From an uncultured Bacteroidota bacterium (GTDB taxonomy: Bacteria > Bacteroidota > Bacteroidia > Chitinophagales > Chitinophagaceae), in NCBI GenBank assembly GCA_903819975.1, contig CAIJFI010000008.1, positions 1-64,000 of the forward strand: DNA of 64,000 nucleotides, written 5' to 3'. A program made the translations under genes and the position numbers. Every line of letters begins with the position of its first letter. Positions within the stretch are counted from its first letter, which is position 1. Under the pieces are notes generated by a model, which saw nothing but the letters and a program-made list of their open reading frames with translations, did not search any database and was not told the origin of the DNA. Positions 15,849-24,725 of the stretch are shown piece after piece.

Positions 15849-16457
15849 ATGCTAATTAGTATTCATCCAGACAATCCTCAAGCTAGACAACTTTCTATGG
15901 TGAAAGACTGTCTTGAAAGCGGCGGCATTATTGCATATCCCACTGACACCATATATGGTCTGGGTTGTGATATTTTTCATCCAGAAGCGATTGAGAAAAT
16001 ATGTGCTATAAAAAAAGTAAATCCTGAAAAAGCAAATCTTAGTTTTATCTGCTCTGATCTAAGTGATTTGAGTCTATATGCTAAGGCAATTGACAACTCT
16101 TTGTTTAGAATTATAAAAAAAGCCTTGCCTGGACCCTTCACTTTTATCTTACCAGCTAGTAAGCAGGTGCCTAAAATATTGCAATCTAAAAAAAAGACAA
16201 TTGGTCTTCGTATACCTGATAATAAAATTGCACTTTCTATTATATCAACATTGGGTCACCCAATTTTGTCTGCGAGTTTTCCAGGTGACAACATTGAAGA
16301 CTATACCGACCCGGAAATTATTTATGAGCATTGGGGTAATCAGGTGGACATGGTAATTGATGGTGGAATAGGAGGTATTGTTCCTTCTACTGTTGTGGAT
16401 TGTACAACTAACGATTATGTAGTTACACGCCAGGGTGCTGGCATTTGGGATTACTAG
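15849..16457 (+). CDS. YrdC/YciO family protein (threonylcarbamoyl-AMP synthase-like)
   Basis: 202 residues of the Sua5/YciO/YrdC family. N-terminal IHPDNPQ, the PTDTIYGLGCD nucleotide loop, SFICSDLSDLSLYA, LPGPFTFIL and KTIGLRIP are all seen. The IHPDNPQ start and KKTIGLRIP match YciO more than E. coli YrdC, so it may be a paralogue rather than the enzyme that makes the t6A precursor from threonine, bicarbonate and ATP. If the genome has no other copy, this one would do that job. It is single and has its own promoter. Confidence 0.88.
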   Translation: MLISIHPDNPQARQLSMVKDCLESGGIIAYPTDTIYGLGCDIFHPEAIEKICAIKKVNPEKANLSFICSDLSDLSLYAKAIDNSLFRIIKKALPGPFTFILPASKQVPKILQSKKKTIGLRIPDNKIALSIISTLGHPILSASFPGDNIEDYTDPEIIYEHWGNQVDMVIDGGIGGIVPSTVVDCTTNDYVVTRQGAGIWDY

Positions 16458-16504
16458 TGTCTTTGCACTTAACTACTCTCCTGTATTTTAAACTATTATA
16501 AATT

Positions 16505-17089
16505 TTATTGTGGAGGTAGAATATTAAAACTTTTACGGTGTTCAAAACACAGTCCGTATTTTTCTATTGCGGCCCTATGAATTGCTGTTCCATAACCTTT
16601 ATTCTTTTCCCATCCATACTGTGGGTATTGTAAATGTACTTTTTCCATATAACTATCACGTGCAGTTTTTGCTAAAATACTTGCAGCAGCAATATGTGCG
16701 TATAGCCCATCGCCCTTGATGATAGTTTGATGTGGTATTTTTTTATAAGGGTAAAATCTATTGCCATCAACTGCAATATACTTAGGACGTTTTTTTAATT
16801 GATCCAATGCCAAATGCATACATTTAATAGAAGCTTTTAAGATATTGGAGTCGTCTATTTCTGCTGCAGTTTGTGAAGCGACTGCCCATGCAATTGCAGT
16901 TTCTTTAATTATTGGCTCTAATTCCTGCCTTTGTTTTTCAGTAAGCTTTTTGCTGTCATTTAAGAGCGGATGATAAAAATTGGCTGGCAATATTACTGCT
17001 GCTGCAAACACGGGTCCAGCATAACAGCCACGTCCTGCTTCGTCGCAGCCAGCTTCTAATCCTTTATCTTGATAAGCGTTTAATAACAC
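16505..17089 (-). CDS. rnhB: Ribonuclease HII
   Basis: 194 residues with CDEAGRGCYAGPV at the N terminus, which supplies two of the acidic metal ligands (D, E), and KGDGLYAHIAAASILAKTARD carrying a further catalytic Asp. It cuts RNA in RNA-DNA hybrids, mainly single ribonucleotides and primers. Size is typical. Convergent with the YciO gene. Confidence 0.97.
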   Translation of the reverse strand: MLLNAYQDKGLEAGCDEAGRGCYAGPVFAAAVILPANFYHPLLNDSKKLTEKQRQELEPIIKETAIAWAVASQTAAEIDDSNILKASIKCMHLALDQLKKRPKYIAVDGNRFYPYKKIPHQTIIKGDGLYAHIAAASILAKTARDSYMEKVHLQYPQYGWEKNKGYGTAIHRAAIEKYGLCFEHRKSFNILPPQ

Positions 17090-17175
17090 ATTGTAAATTT
17101 CTTATTTCTTTTTCACAAACCAAAATCAATCTCTCATTTCTGATATACTATTAGCTACTCAATCCCAATACTTAG

Positions 17176-17183
17176 TACCTTTG
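17176..17183 (+). promoter_or_regulatory. -7 promoter box of ctaA-pdxH
   Basis: TACCTTTG matches TAnnTTTG and lies 23 bases before the ctaA start at 17207. Confidence 0.5.
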
Positions 17184-17206
17184 TGTCGTATTCAATTTAG
17201 TATATA

Positions 17207-18292
17207 ATGAGTATTGAGTTAAACGATCATAAATCAAAGGCAGTTGCCAATTGGTTATTATTAGGAGTGGGAATGACGGTAATTCAAATTGCCTTGGGGG
17301 GCATTACACGATTAACAGGAAGCGGCCTTTCCATTACCGAGTGGGATGTAGTTACAGGCGCGTTGCCTCCAATGAGCGAAGCACATTGGCAAACGCTTTT
17401 TGCTAAGTATAAAACAACGCCTCAGTTTCAGTTACTGAACTTTGATTTTACACTTTCTAATTTCAAGTTTATCTTTTTTTGGGAATGGTTCCATCGCTTG
17501 TGGGCCCGAACTATTGGTTTGGTTTTTGCAGTTGGCTTTATGTACTTTTTTGTAAAAAAATATTTTAAACCAACAATGATAAAACCCTTAGGAATTTTAT
17601 TTTTACTAGGTGCATTGCAAGGTGCTATTGGATGGATAATGGTTGCAAGTGGTTTGGAAGGAGATGCAGTTTATGTTAAGCCAACACGTTTAGCACTTCA
17701 TTTTATTTTTGCATTAGGTTTACTTGCCTATACTTATTGGTTTGCATTATCATTAAAAGCAAATGCAATTGAGAAACAAAATATAAGTTCAGAAGCACAT
17801 CTTAAAATAAAAAGCATCCGAAAATGGGCTTGGGTAATTATAGTGATTTTATTTTTCCAACTAATATATGGTGCATTAATGGCTGGACATAAAGCTGCTA
17901 ATGTTGCTAGTACTTGGCCAACAATTAATGGACAATGGCTACCAATGGGGCTTACAAGTAAAGACGGCTTTTTATTAAACGCTGTTAACAATACAATTTG
18001 GATTCACTTTTTTCATAGAGGCTTGGCTTATATTTTATTAACCATTATCATTTATTGGTCTGTACAAATGAATAAAATTAGAGCTAACCGTTTTTGGGCA
18101 CAAGTAAATAGTTTGCCATTGTTTCTTGTTTTTATTCAGGTTTTATTAGGAGTGCTAACTATTTTAACTAGTGCCAATATTATTCCTGGTGTTTGGGCTA
18201 AGTTTGAATGGTTTGCTCAATTGCATCAATTGGTGGGCATGTTATTATTATTGAGTGTGGTGAATATTATTTATGTAACTAAGGAAGTTTAA
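17207..18292 (+). CDS. ctaA: Heme A synthase (COX15/CtaA)
   Basis: 361 residues with eight predicted membrane helices. The conserved N-terminal GGITRLTGSGLSITEWDVVTGALPP, the FFWEWFHRLWAR motif and the later HFFHRGLAY and QLHQLVGM provide the paired haem-ligand His. It oxidises haem O to haem A for cytochrome oxidase, in the inner membrane, so the organism has a haem A-containing terminal oxidase. PdxH gene follows 10 bases later in the same unit; the link is positional. Confidence 0.95.
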   Translation: MSIELNDHKSKAVANWLLLGVGMTVIQIALGGITRLTGSGLSITEWDVVTGALPPMSEAHWQTLFAKYKTTPQFQLLNFDFTLSNFKFIFFWEWFHRLWARTIGLVFAVGFMYFFVKKYFKPTMIKPLGILFLLGALQGAIGWIMVASGLEGDAVYVKPTRLALHFIFALGLLAYTYWFALSLKANAIEKQNISSEAHLKIKSIRKWAWVIIVILFFQLIYGALMAGHKAANVASTWPTINGQWLPMGLTSKDGFLLNAVNNTIWIHFFHRGLAYILLTIIIYWSVQMNKIRANRFWAQVNSLPLFLVFIQVLLGVLTILTSANIIPGVWAKFEWFAQLHQLVGMLLLLSVVNIIYVTKEV

Positions 18293-18302
18293 AAATTATT
18301 TT

Positions 18303-18947
18303 ATGAATAAAGATATTTCAAGCATTAGAAGAGACTATCAATTGGCTTCATTAGACGAAGCTTCAAGTGCTGCAAATCCAATGGATCAGTTTGAGCATTG
18401 GTGGGAAGATGCTATTCAAAGTAATATTGATGAAGTAAATGCTTTTATATTATCTACTATTGCATTAAGTGGTGCTCCTGCTTCTCGTGTATTATTATTA
18501 AAAGGCTTTACACCCGAAGGTTTTGTTTTTTTCACTAACTATGAAAGTAATAAAGGAAAAGAAATAGAAGCACACCCTGTTGTGGCAATGAATTTTTTTT
18601 GGAAAGAACTAGAAAGACAAGTGCGTATTACCGGATCAATTAAAAAAGTAAGTTCTGCCGAAAGTGAAGAGTACTTTCATTCACGTCCTGTTGGAAGCCA
18701 AGTGGGTGCTTGGTCCTCACCTCAAAGTAAAGTAATTCCTAATCGCGAATATTTAGAAGGTCTAGTTACGGCAAATTTAGATAAATATAAGGACGGTAAT
18801 GTGCCACTGCCTCCACATTGGGGCGGCTATATAGTGCATCCTACTAGCATTGAGTTTTGGCAGGGTAGAAGCTCTCGCTTACATGATAGATTACATTATA
18901 CATTAAATGAAAATCATAGTTGGACTAAAGTAAGATTGGCTCCTTAG
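18303..18947 (+). CDS. pdxH: Pyridoxamine 5'-phosphate oxidase
   Basis: 214 residues, typical length. RDYQLASLDEASSAANPMDQFEHWW at the start, ASRVLLLKGFTPEGFVFFTNYES for FMN binding, and VGAWSSPQSKVIPN and FWQGRSSRLHDR near the end match PdxH. It makes pyridoxal phosphate from pyridoxine or pyridoxamine phosphate using FMN and oxygen. Ten bases after ctaA; followed by a strong terminator. Confidence 0.97.
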   Translation: MNKDISSIRRDYQLASLDEASSAANPMDQFEHWWEDAIQSNIDEVNAFILSTIALSGAPASRVLLLKGFTPEGFVFFTNYESNKGKEIEAHPVVAMNFFWKELERQVRITGSIKKVSSAESEEYFHSRPVGSQVGAWSSPQSKVIPNREYLEGLVTANLDKYKDGNVPLPPHWGGYIVHPTSIEFWQGRSSRLHDRLHYTLNENHSWTKVRLAP

Positions 18948-18985
18948 CATTTCTAAATCAATTAGGATTTAATAATTTAAAAACA

Positions 18986-19013
18986 AAAACCCCAAGGCTT
19001 GCCTTGGGGTTTT
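18986..19013. terminator. Terminator after pdxH, bidirectional
   Basis: Stem AAACCCCAAGGC and its complement around a short loop, with A and T runs on both sides. It serves pdxH and the convergent transketolase gene. Confidence 0.85.
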
Positions 19014-19066
19014 AAATATCTATAAGAGTGGTAAAAGTGATAGCATTAAATTTTTCTTAAATGCTA

Positions 19067-20035
19067 TTATTTAACCTTTCTACTAATTACTTTCTTCGCA
19101 GCTTCTACAATGTTTACTGCGTCTAATCCGTATTTAGTTAACAATTGGTTTGGTGTTCCACTTTCACCAAATGTATCTTTAGTTCCAACAAATTCTTGAG
19201 GTACTGGACAATTTTTTGCAGCTACTTGTGCAACCACATCACCCATACCGCCAATAATATTATGCTCTTCGGCTGTTACTACACAACCTGTTTTTTGTAA
19301 GCTTTTAATAATTGCAGCTTCATCCAAAGGTTTAATAGTATGTAAATTAATTACCTCTACACTTATTCCTTCTGCTTCTAATTGTTTTCCTGCTTCAATT
19401 GCCTTCCATACTAAGTGACCACATGCAATAATAGTTACATCGGTACCTTCTGCTAAAATTTGGGCTTTACCAATTACAAAATCCGATCCGTCTTCCTTTG
19501 TAAAGTTTGGCCATTTTGGACGACCAAATCTTAAGTAAACAGGACCTTGGTAACTTGCAACAGCCTTAGTTGCTGCTTTTGTTTGGTTATAATCACAAGG
19601 CACAATAACTGTCATGCCTGGTAACATTTTCATTAATCCTATGTCTTCTAATATTTGGTGTGTTGCGCCATCTTCTCCTAATGTTAATCCTGCATGTGAT
19701 GCACAAATTTTTACATTCTTATCTGAATAAGCAACTGATTGTCTAATTTGATCATACACTCTACCTGTACTAAATCCTGCAAAAGTAGTTGTGTAAGGAA
19801 TCTTACCGCCAATAGTTAAACCTGCAGCAATACCAATCATGTTTGCTTCGGCAATTCCCACTTCAATAAACTGAGTTGGCAATTCTTTCATTAATGGCCC
19901 TAACTTAAATGAACCAGCTAAGTCGGCAGTTAATACGACTACGTCTTTATTTTCTCTAGCAATTTCTAAAATACCATCACCAAATCCGGCTCTGGTTTCT
20001 TTTTCGTTTTGTGCTACAATGTCTTTTACGTTCAT
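19067..20035 (-). CDS. Transketolase, C-terminal subunit
   Basis: 322 residues covering the pyrimidine-binding and C-terminal domains of a split transketolase: VVVLTADLAGS, FIEVGIAEANMIGIAAGL, the long AGLTLGEDGATHQ loop that binds thiamine diphosphate, and VTAEEHNIIGGMG. The N-terminal half with the GDG...N cofactor motif is usually directly upstream; here the upstream gene is a CarB half 48 bases away, so the N-terminal partner must lie elsewhere. The enzyme transfers two-carbon units in the pentose phosphate pathway. A 1-deoxyxylulose-5-phosphate synthase C half is less likely. Confidence 0.9.
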   Translation of the reverse strand: MNVKDIVAQNEKETRAGFGDGILEIARENKDVVVLTADLAGSFKLGPLMKELPTQFIEVGIAEANMIGIAAGLTIGGKIPYTTTFAGFSTGRVYDQIRQSVAYSDKNVKICASHAGLTLGEDGATHQILEDIGLMKMLPGMTVIVPCDYNQTKAATKAVASYQGPVYLRFGRPKWPNFTKEDGSDFVIGKAQILAEGTDVTIIACGHLVWKAIEAGKQLEAEGISVEVINLHTIKPLDEAAIIKSLQKTGCVVTAEEHNIIGGMGDVVAQVAAKNCPVPQEFVGTKDTFGESGTPNQLLTKYGLDAVNIVEAAKKVISRKVK

Positions 20036-20083
20036 ATGTTATAGGTTGTGCTATTAAGCAGTAAGTGAAATAATTATTGCTAT

Positions 20084-21730
20084 TTAGTTTTCAAAAGTAG
20101 AATAAAAGTATGGTGTCTTAGCTTCAAACTCTGCTGCGCAGGTATCCACCATTTTATATACTCTTGTAATGCCTAATGCTTTACGTTTTTCATACACTGC
20201 ATCGTCATTCGTGTTGCCTTGTAATACTTTTGCAATTTGTATATCGCTAAATCCATGCTTTTTTGCTTCTTTTAAAATCGCTGTAGGCAAACTCTCTAAT
20301 GTATGCTTCATCAATTCTTTTTCTACATCACAGATAATTCTAATTTGATATAAGAACCAATTGTCTATTCCTGTTGCAGCTGCAATAGAACGAACAGTTG
20401 AACCTTGCATTAAAGCATCCTTAATTCTGAAGATACGATCCCATTTTGGTATCTTGATATATTCCATCAACTCTTCGTTCTTCATTAAACTTTTTCCGTA
20501 GTATCCTAAACCAATTGCTTCGTTCTCTAAACTTTGACAAGCTTTTTGAATTGCTTCGGTAAAACTTCTTCCAATAGCCATTACCTCACCCACACTCTTC
20601 ATTTGTAATCCTAAGGTATCATTCGCGCCTTTGAATTTATCAAAGTTCCATCTTGGTACTTTTACAATTACATAATCCAAAGCTGGTTCAAAGTATGCCG
20701 AAGTAGTTTGTGTAATTTGATTTTTTAATTCATCTAAGTGATAACCAATTGCCAACTTAGCTGCAATTTTTGCAATAGGATAACCTGTTGCTTTTGATGC
20801 TAATGCTGATGAACGCGACACACGTGGATTAATTTCCACAGCAATTAATTCTTCTGTCGCAGGATTCAACGCAAACTGTACGTTACATCCTCCAGAAAAG
20901 TTTCCTAAACTGCGCATCATTAACATTGCCTTGTTTCGCATTTCTTGAAATGCTGTATCGCTTAATGTCATTGCAGGTGCTACTGTGATAGAGTCTCCAG
21001 TGTGCACTCCCATTGGGTCCAAGTTTTCAACAGTACATATAATTACTACGTTATCCGCTTGGTCTCTTAATAATTCTAATTCATATTCTTTCCATCCTAA
21101 AACCGCTTTCTCTACCAATACTTCATGCATTGGCGAAGCCTTTAATCCTTTTTCTAATGCAGCATCTAATTCACTTGCATCATGCACAAATCCTCCACCA
21201 GTTCCACCTAATGTAAATGATGGACGTATTACTAATGGGAATCCAATTTTTTGTGCAATTTCTTTTCCTTCTAAAAAACTATTTGCTACTTGGCTTGGCG
21301 CTACTGCCATTCCAATTTTCACCATTAATTGTCTAAATTTTTCTCTATCCTCTGCTGTATCAATAGCTTCAACATCCACACCAATCATTCTACAATTGTA
21401 TTGTTTCCACAATCCAATTTCATCTGCTTCTTTACATAAGTTTAACGCTGTTTGTCCTCCCATTGTTGGAAGCACTGCATCAATTTGATTTTCTTGTAAT
21501 ATTTGTTCAAGACTTTCAATAGTTAATGGCAATAAATAAACTTTATCAGCCATCATTGGATCGGTCATGATAGTAGCCGGATTGCTATTAATTAAAATCA
21601 CTTTAATTCCTTCCTCTCTTAATGAACGCGCAGCTTGCGATCCTGAATAGTCAAACTCGCAGGCTTGTCCAATAATAATGGGTCCAGAACCTACAATTAA
21701 TACGGATTTAATGGATGTGTCTCTAGGCAT
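20084..21730 (-). CDS. carB: Carbamoyl-phosphate synthase large subunit, N-terminal half
   Basis: 548 residues instead of the usual 1070. VGSGPIIIGQACEFDYSGSQA at the start, RPSFTLGGTGGG and EINPRVSRSSALASKATGYPIA cover the first ATP-grasp domain that makes carboxyphosphate, and the oligomerisation domain ends at CAAEFEAKTPYFYSTFEN, where the second half would begin in E. coli. The stop is clean and nothing like the second ATP-grasp domain follows in any frame, so this is a natural split at the domain border rather than a frameshift. The carbamate-phosphorylating half must be elsewhere. A natural split is known in some archaea and Aquifex. Confidence 0.95.
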   Translation of the reverse strand: MPRDTSIKSVLIVGSGPIIIGQACEFDYSGSQAARSLREEGIKVILINSNPATIMTDPMMADKVYLLPLTIESLEQILQENQIDAVLPTMGGQTALNLCKEADEIGLWKQYNCRMIGVDVEAIDTAEDREKFRQLMVKIGMAVAPSQVANSFLEGKEIAQKIGFPLVIRPSFTLGGTGGGFVHDASELDAALEKGLKASPMHEVLVEKAVLGWKEYELELLRDQADNVVIICTVENLDPMGVHTGDSITVAPAMTLSDTAFQEMRNKAMLMMRSLGNFSGGCNVQFALNPATEELIAVEINPRVSRSSALASKATGYPIAKIAAKLAIGYHLDELKNQITQTTSAYFEPALDYVIVKVPRWNFDKFKGANDTLGLQMKSVGEVMAIGRSFTEAIQKACQSLENEAIGLGYYGKSLMKNEELMEYIKIPKWDRIFRIKDALMQGSTVRSIAAATGIDNWFLYQIRIICDVEKELMKHTLESLPTAILKEAKKHGFSDIQIAKVLQGNTNDDAVYEKRKALGITRVYKMVDTCAAEFEAKTPYFYSTFEN

Positions 21731-21735
21731 TTGTA

Positions 21736-21743
21736 CAAAAATA
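21736..21743 (-). promoter_or_regulatory. -7 promoter box of carB
   Basis: The minus strand reads TATTTTTG, five bases upstream of the ATG at 21730. A very short leader would result. No -33 element seen at a good distance. Confidence 0.35.
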
Positions 21744-21845
21744 TAAATTGCGCAAATCTACTAAAAATGAGGCGCATTTTACCGCTTTTCAACCCTAAAC
21801 ATTTTTCTCCTTTTTAAATGCTATCTTCACCGCAATTCAAGTATT

Positions 21846-22310
21846 ATGGCAGTTATCAAAGAAGGGGCTAAGGCGCCTGCATTTAAAGGGGTTGATCAGA
21901 ACGGGAAAACAGTGGCTTTGGCCGATTTTAAGGGCCAAAAGGTAGTTTTATACTTCTATCCAAAGGACGATACTCCAGGTTGTACGGCTCAGGCCTGTAA
22001 CCTTAGAGACAATTACAAGAAATTGATGAAAAAAGGCTTACAAGTGTTAGGTGTGAGCGTAGACTCAGTTGCTTCTCATGGAAAATTCATTGAAAAGTAT
22101 GAATTGCCTTTCTCATTGATTGCAGACGAGGACAAGAAAATAGTTGACAAATACAATTTATGGGGCCAGAAGAAATTCATGGGCCGAACTTATATGGGAA
22201 CAACACGTACCACGTTTTTGATAGATGAGGCTGGTATTGTTCAACATATTATAGAAAAGCCTGATACCAAAGACCACACTAAAGAAATATTAGAGATTAG
22301 CGGTTGGTAA
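21846..22310 (+). CDS. bcp: Thioredoxin-dependent thiol peroxidase, Bcp-type
   Basis: 154 residues. LYFYPKDDTPGCTAQACNLRD has the peroxidatic Cys in PGCT and the resolving Cys five residues later, as in atypical 2-Cys Bcp (PrxQ). RTTFLIDEAGIV is the conserved tail. It reduces hydroperoxides with thioredoxin in the cytoplasm. Single gene. Confidence 0.95.
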   Translation: MAVIKEGAKAPAFKGVDQNGKTVALADFKGQKVVLYFYPKDDTPGCTAQACNLRDNYKKLMKKGLQVLGVSVDSVASHGKFIEKYELPFSLIADEDKKIVDKYNLWGQKKFMGRTYMGTTRTTFLIDEAGIVQHIIEKPDTKDHTKEILEISGW

Positions 22311-22364
22311 TTGATCATATTTGCAGTCTAAATGTAGAATTAATTCGTACTTTGTTCTACTATC

Positions 22365-23441
22365 ATGCAACTTGTAAATCAATTATATTTTTCTGTTTTC
22401 GTTTTTGCTGTAATCACATTTTTTGATCTACTTATTAAGTTCAAAAGACCACTCGTATTAAAGCTGATATTACTAGTTTTAGTTGCTTGTCTTGGTATAG
22501 CTACCTTTATTCATTCGCAGTTTTCTGACATTACTAATTACGTCTTTCTTTTCATTTTATTTAAAGCAATCATTGCAAGTTCATTCATGCAAATATTTGC
22601 AATTTTATATTTTCCTAAATATAAAACCTGGGTCAATTTCATTTCTATTTTACTAATATCATTTACTATATTTTCCTATTACTACAGTCTAAAATATATA
22701 CCAGGTTACTTAAATCATCTAAAACAACAAACCATTGTTATTGTTATTGATGAAGGATTGACATTACCTATGTTTTTTAAGATAGCTAAGCCTGTATTGA
22801 TCCTTACGTTCATGTTAACCTTTATTTATTTCCTTTATAACATAACTGTTAATTTTAAAATAAGTAATCTCTATTTTGATAAAATAAAAAAATGGACCAT
22901 TGCCATTTTCATCTTGATCCTAAATATTCTAACGCTTTATCTGCCATTCCCATTTTATAAAACTTATCCGGAACTAGGACATTATATAACCGTGTATTTA
23001 TATCTATATATTTTATTGGTCATTTTTTACCGACCAGTTTTTCTAAATAAATCTGCATTAAAAATAGCGTTAGGAGAGAACTTTAATAGAGATGCCAAAT
23101 ATGCTATTAGTGAACTTGATTTTATTAATGCTTTTTATACAAAACAATATTTTACTAATAAGGAGGCATCTATAGAAGACTTTGCTCAAATTTTGAAAGT
23201 AGAGTCAAGTGAGCTATATCGTTTCATATATAATAAATATGACATGACTTTTAATGAGATGGTTAACAAGAATCGTGTATCATATTTTATTGACATCGTA
23301 AATAATCCAAAGTACAATAATTATACAATTGACGCCCTGGCAAAAGAGGTAGGATTCTCGTCGAGACAACATTTATACAAGCCATTTAAGAAATTTCATG
23401 GCGGTAATCCATCGGATATTGTAGATGCTTCCAATGATTAA
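22365..23441 (+). CDS. Membrane-anchored AraC family regulator
   Basis: 358 residues. The first about 230 residues contain six to seven hydrophobic helices; then about 20 basic residues and a C-terminal AraC HTH (SIEDFAQILKVESSELYRFIYNKYDMTFNEMVNKNRV, then DALAKEVGFSSRQHLYKPFKKFHGGNPSD). This fused architecture is known in Bacteroidota and suggests direct sensing at the membrane. It lies about 120 bases upstream of the surface operon in the same direction, so it probably controls it. Ligand unknown. Confidence 0.88.
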   Translation: MQLVNQLYFSVFVFAVITFFDLLIKFKRPLVLKLILLVLVACLGIATFIHSQFSDITNYVFLFILFKAIIASSFMQIFAILYFPKYKTWVNFISILLISFTIFSYYYSLKYIPGYLNHLKQQTIVIVIDEGLTLPMFFKIAKPVLILTFMLTFIYFLYNITVNFKISNLYFDKIKKWTIAIFILILNILTLYLPFPFYKTYPELGHYITVYLYLYILLVIFYRPVFLNKSALKIALGENFNRDAKYAISELDFINAFYTKQYFTNKEASIEDFAQILKVESSELYRFIYNKYDMTFNEMVNKNRVSYFIDIVNNPKYNNYTIDALAKEVGFSSRQHLYKPFKKFHGGNPSDIVDASND

Positions 23442-23540
23442 GAGTTTCTAATTTGTTGATTATCAGAGTTTCACAACTGACAACTAGGTTTCAAGCATAT
23501 TTTCTCCTTTAAATTGGCTCACTCGCTCTAGTAATGCATA

Positions 23541-23560
23541 TTTGAGTATATATACTCAAA
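23541..23560. promoter_or_regulatory. Perfect 20-bp palindrome before the surface operon
   Basis: TTTGAGTATATATACTCAAA is identical on both strands and ends two bases before the ATG at 23563. It could be a binding site for a dimeric regulator or an RNA hairpin that hides the start. Confidence 0.55.
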
Positions 23561-23562
23561 AC

Positions 23563-24297
23563 ATGTACGAATTCAATCTAAAGGGAAGGCAAATAATTGT
23601 TGTATTATTTCTAGTAATTGCCCCTCAATTTTTAAATGCTCAGAACTTATTTACTAAGTCAAAGGCATTTGTTTTATCAAAAACTAATCAAGTTAATGGC
23701 AGTGGAATTTACCTGTTTGGTGGAATGGACTTGTCAAAACAGAACATCTCAACTGGTTCTTACGCCTCTGCTTTTAACTATAATCTCTCTAATTATAGTA
23801 ATAATGCATTTAAACCAGGTTTTTTTGCAGGTTTAAGGGCTCAAACTGCCTATCAGCAAAATCATGCACTTTCTTTTGACATGAGCATTCATAGAATGTC
23901 AACCGGTACCAATTATAAAGAGTCTGTTACGTTGCAACCTTTCTTAGGAACCTTTTCACAATTTAAAGCAGACAATCTTTTTTGGATGTTGAATACCGCT
24001 GTGCATTACAAGCAAATCTTAAACATCACTGATACGAGTAAGTTTAAATTTCAACTTGTATTTGGCCCAAGCTTAGATACAAGACTTTCTGCTCAATCAG
24101 AAGATAACATTGCACACAGCAATTACCACCGTTTAGTTTTAAAAGGAGATATTGGATTAGAATTTAGCAATAGAAACTATTACACATTTTTCTTGCATTA
24201 CAAACAAGGCATTTCTTCATTTACGGCTTCTCCAATTCATACTTCTCTAAATAGTTTTGATTTTGGAATGTTGGTTAAAGCAAGTGATTTCTTCTAA
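23563..24297 (+). CDS. Outer-membrane beta-barrel protein
   Basis: From the ATG at 23563 the protein is 244 residues; a TTG at 23542 would lie inside the palindrome. A signal peptide (IIVVLFLVIAPQFLNAQ) is followed by alternating hydrophobic strands ending in aromatic residues (FSNRNYYTFFLHYKQ and FDFGMLVKASDFF at the C terminus), typical of a small barrel. First gene of the operon after the AraC regulator. Similar in style to PorP/SprF-type partners of surface proteins, but this is not shown. Confidence 0.75.
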   Translation: MYEFNLKGRQIIVVLFLVIAPQFLNAQNLFTKSKAFVLSKTNQVNGSGIYLFGGMDLSKQNISTGSYASAFNYNLSNYSNNAFKPGFFAGLRAQTAYQQNHALSFDMSIHRMSTGTNYKESVTLQPFLGTFSQFKADNLFWMLNTAVHYKQILNITDTSKFKFQLVFGPSLDTRLSAQSEDNIAHSNYHRLVLKGDIGLEFSNRNYYTFFLHYKQGISSFTASPIHTSLNSFDFGMLVKASDFF

Positions 24298-24311
24298 TAT
24301 AAAATACAACA

Positions 24312-24725
24312 ATGAAAATAATAAATAAATATATCGCAATAACGGCCTTGCTTTTTATTGGATTTAATGCTTGCACTAAAGACGAGAAAGCTGCTGAATT
24401 GAATGTTACAAAGAATATGGTTTCAGATAAGACCTGGTATTTGGATTATAGCGTTACAAACAATACCACTAAGTCTTATGTTGGACAAACTACCTACTTT
24501 ATTAATTTTTTAAAGACAGGTAGAACAAACGACTCTGATGGTATTTCAGGAACCTATCAAATTCAAAAGCCAGCAAATATGTTACAAGTACAGGTAACTG
24601 CAACAACTGTTTCAGGAACATCTGCAAATTATACTTATGACATTGAATCTGTTGGAAATCAGAATTTGATTTTGGCTTATACAAAAAATGGTATTAGAAC
24701 GCAATTATACTACAGTACAAAATGA
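24312..24725 (+). CDS. Small lipoprotein, lipocalin-like
   Basis: 137 residues. Signal peptide with lipobox FNAC near residue 21, then a beta-rich mature part: DKTWYLDYSVTNNTTKSYVGQTTYFINFLKTG resembles the first strands of small lipocalin-like Bacteroidota lipoproteins. Stop overlaps the next start by four bases (ATGA), so the two are co-translated. Role unknown. Confidence 0.7.
   Translation: MKIINKYIAITALLFIGFNACTKDEKAAELNVTKNMVSDKTWYLDYSVTNNTTKSYVGQTTYFINFLKTGRTNDSDGISGTYQIQKPANMLQVQVTATTVSGTSANYTYDIESVGNQNLILAYTKNGIRTQLYYSTK

Noticed and set aside
20036-20083. A frameshift joining the CarB half to a C-terminal half
   Set aside because: The 48 bases after the stop lead straight into the transketolase gene and no second ATP-grasp text occurs in any frame.
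20985-21488. A 167-codon plus-strand frame inside carB
   Set aside because: Antisense to CarB catalytic sequence; no independent evidence.
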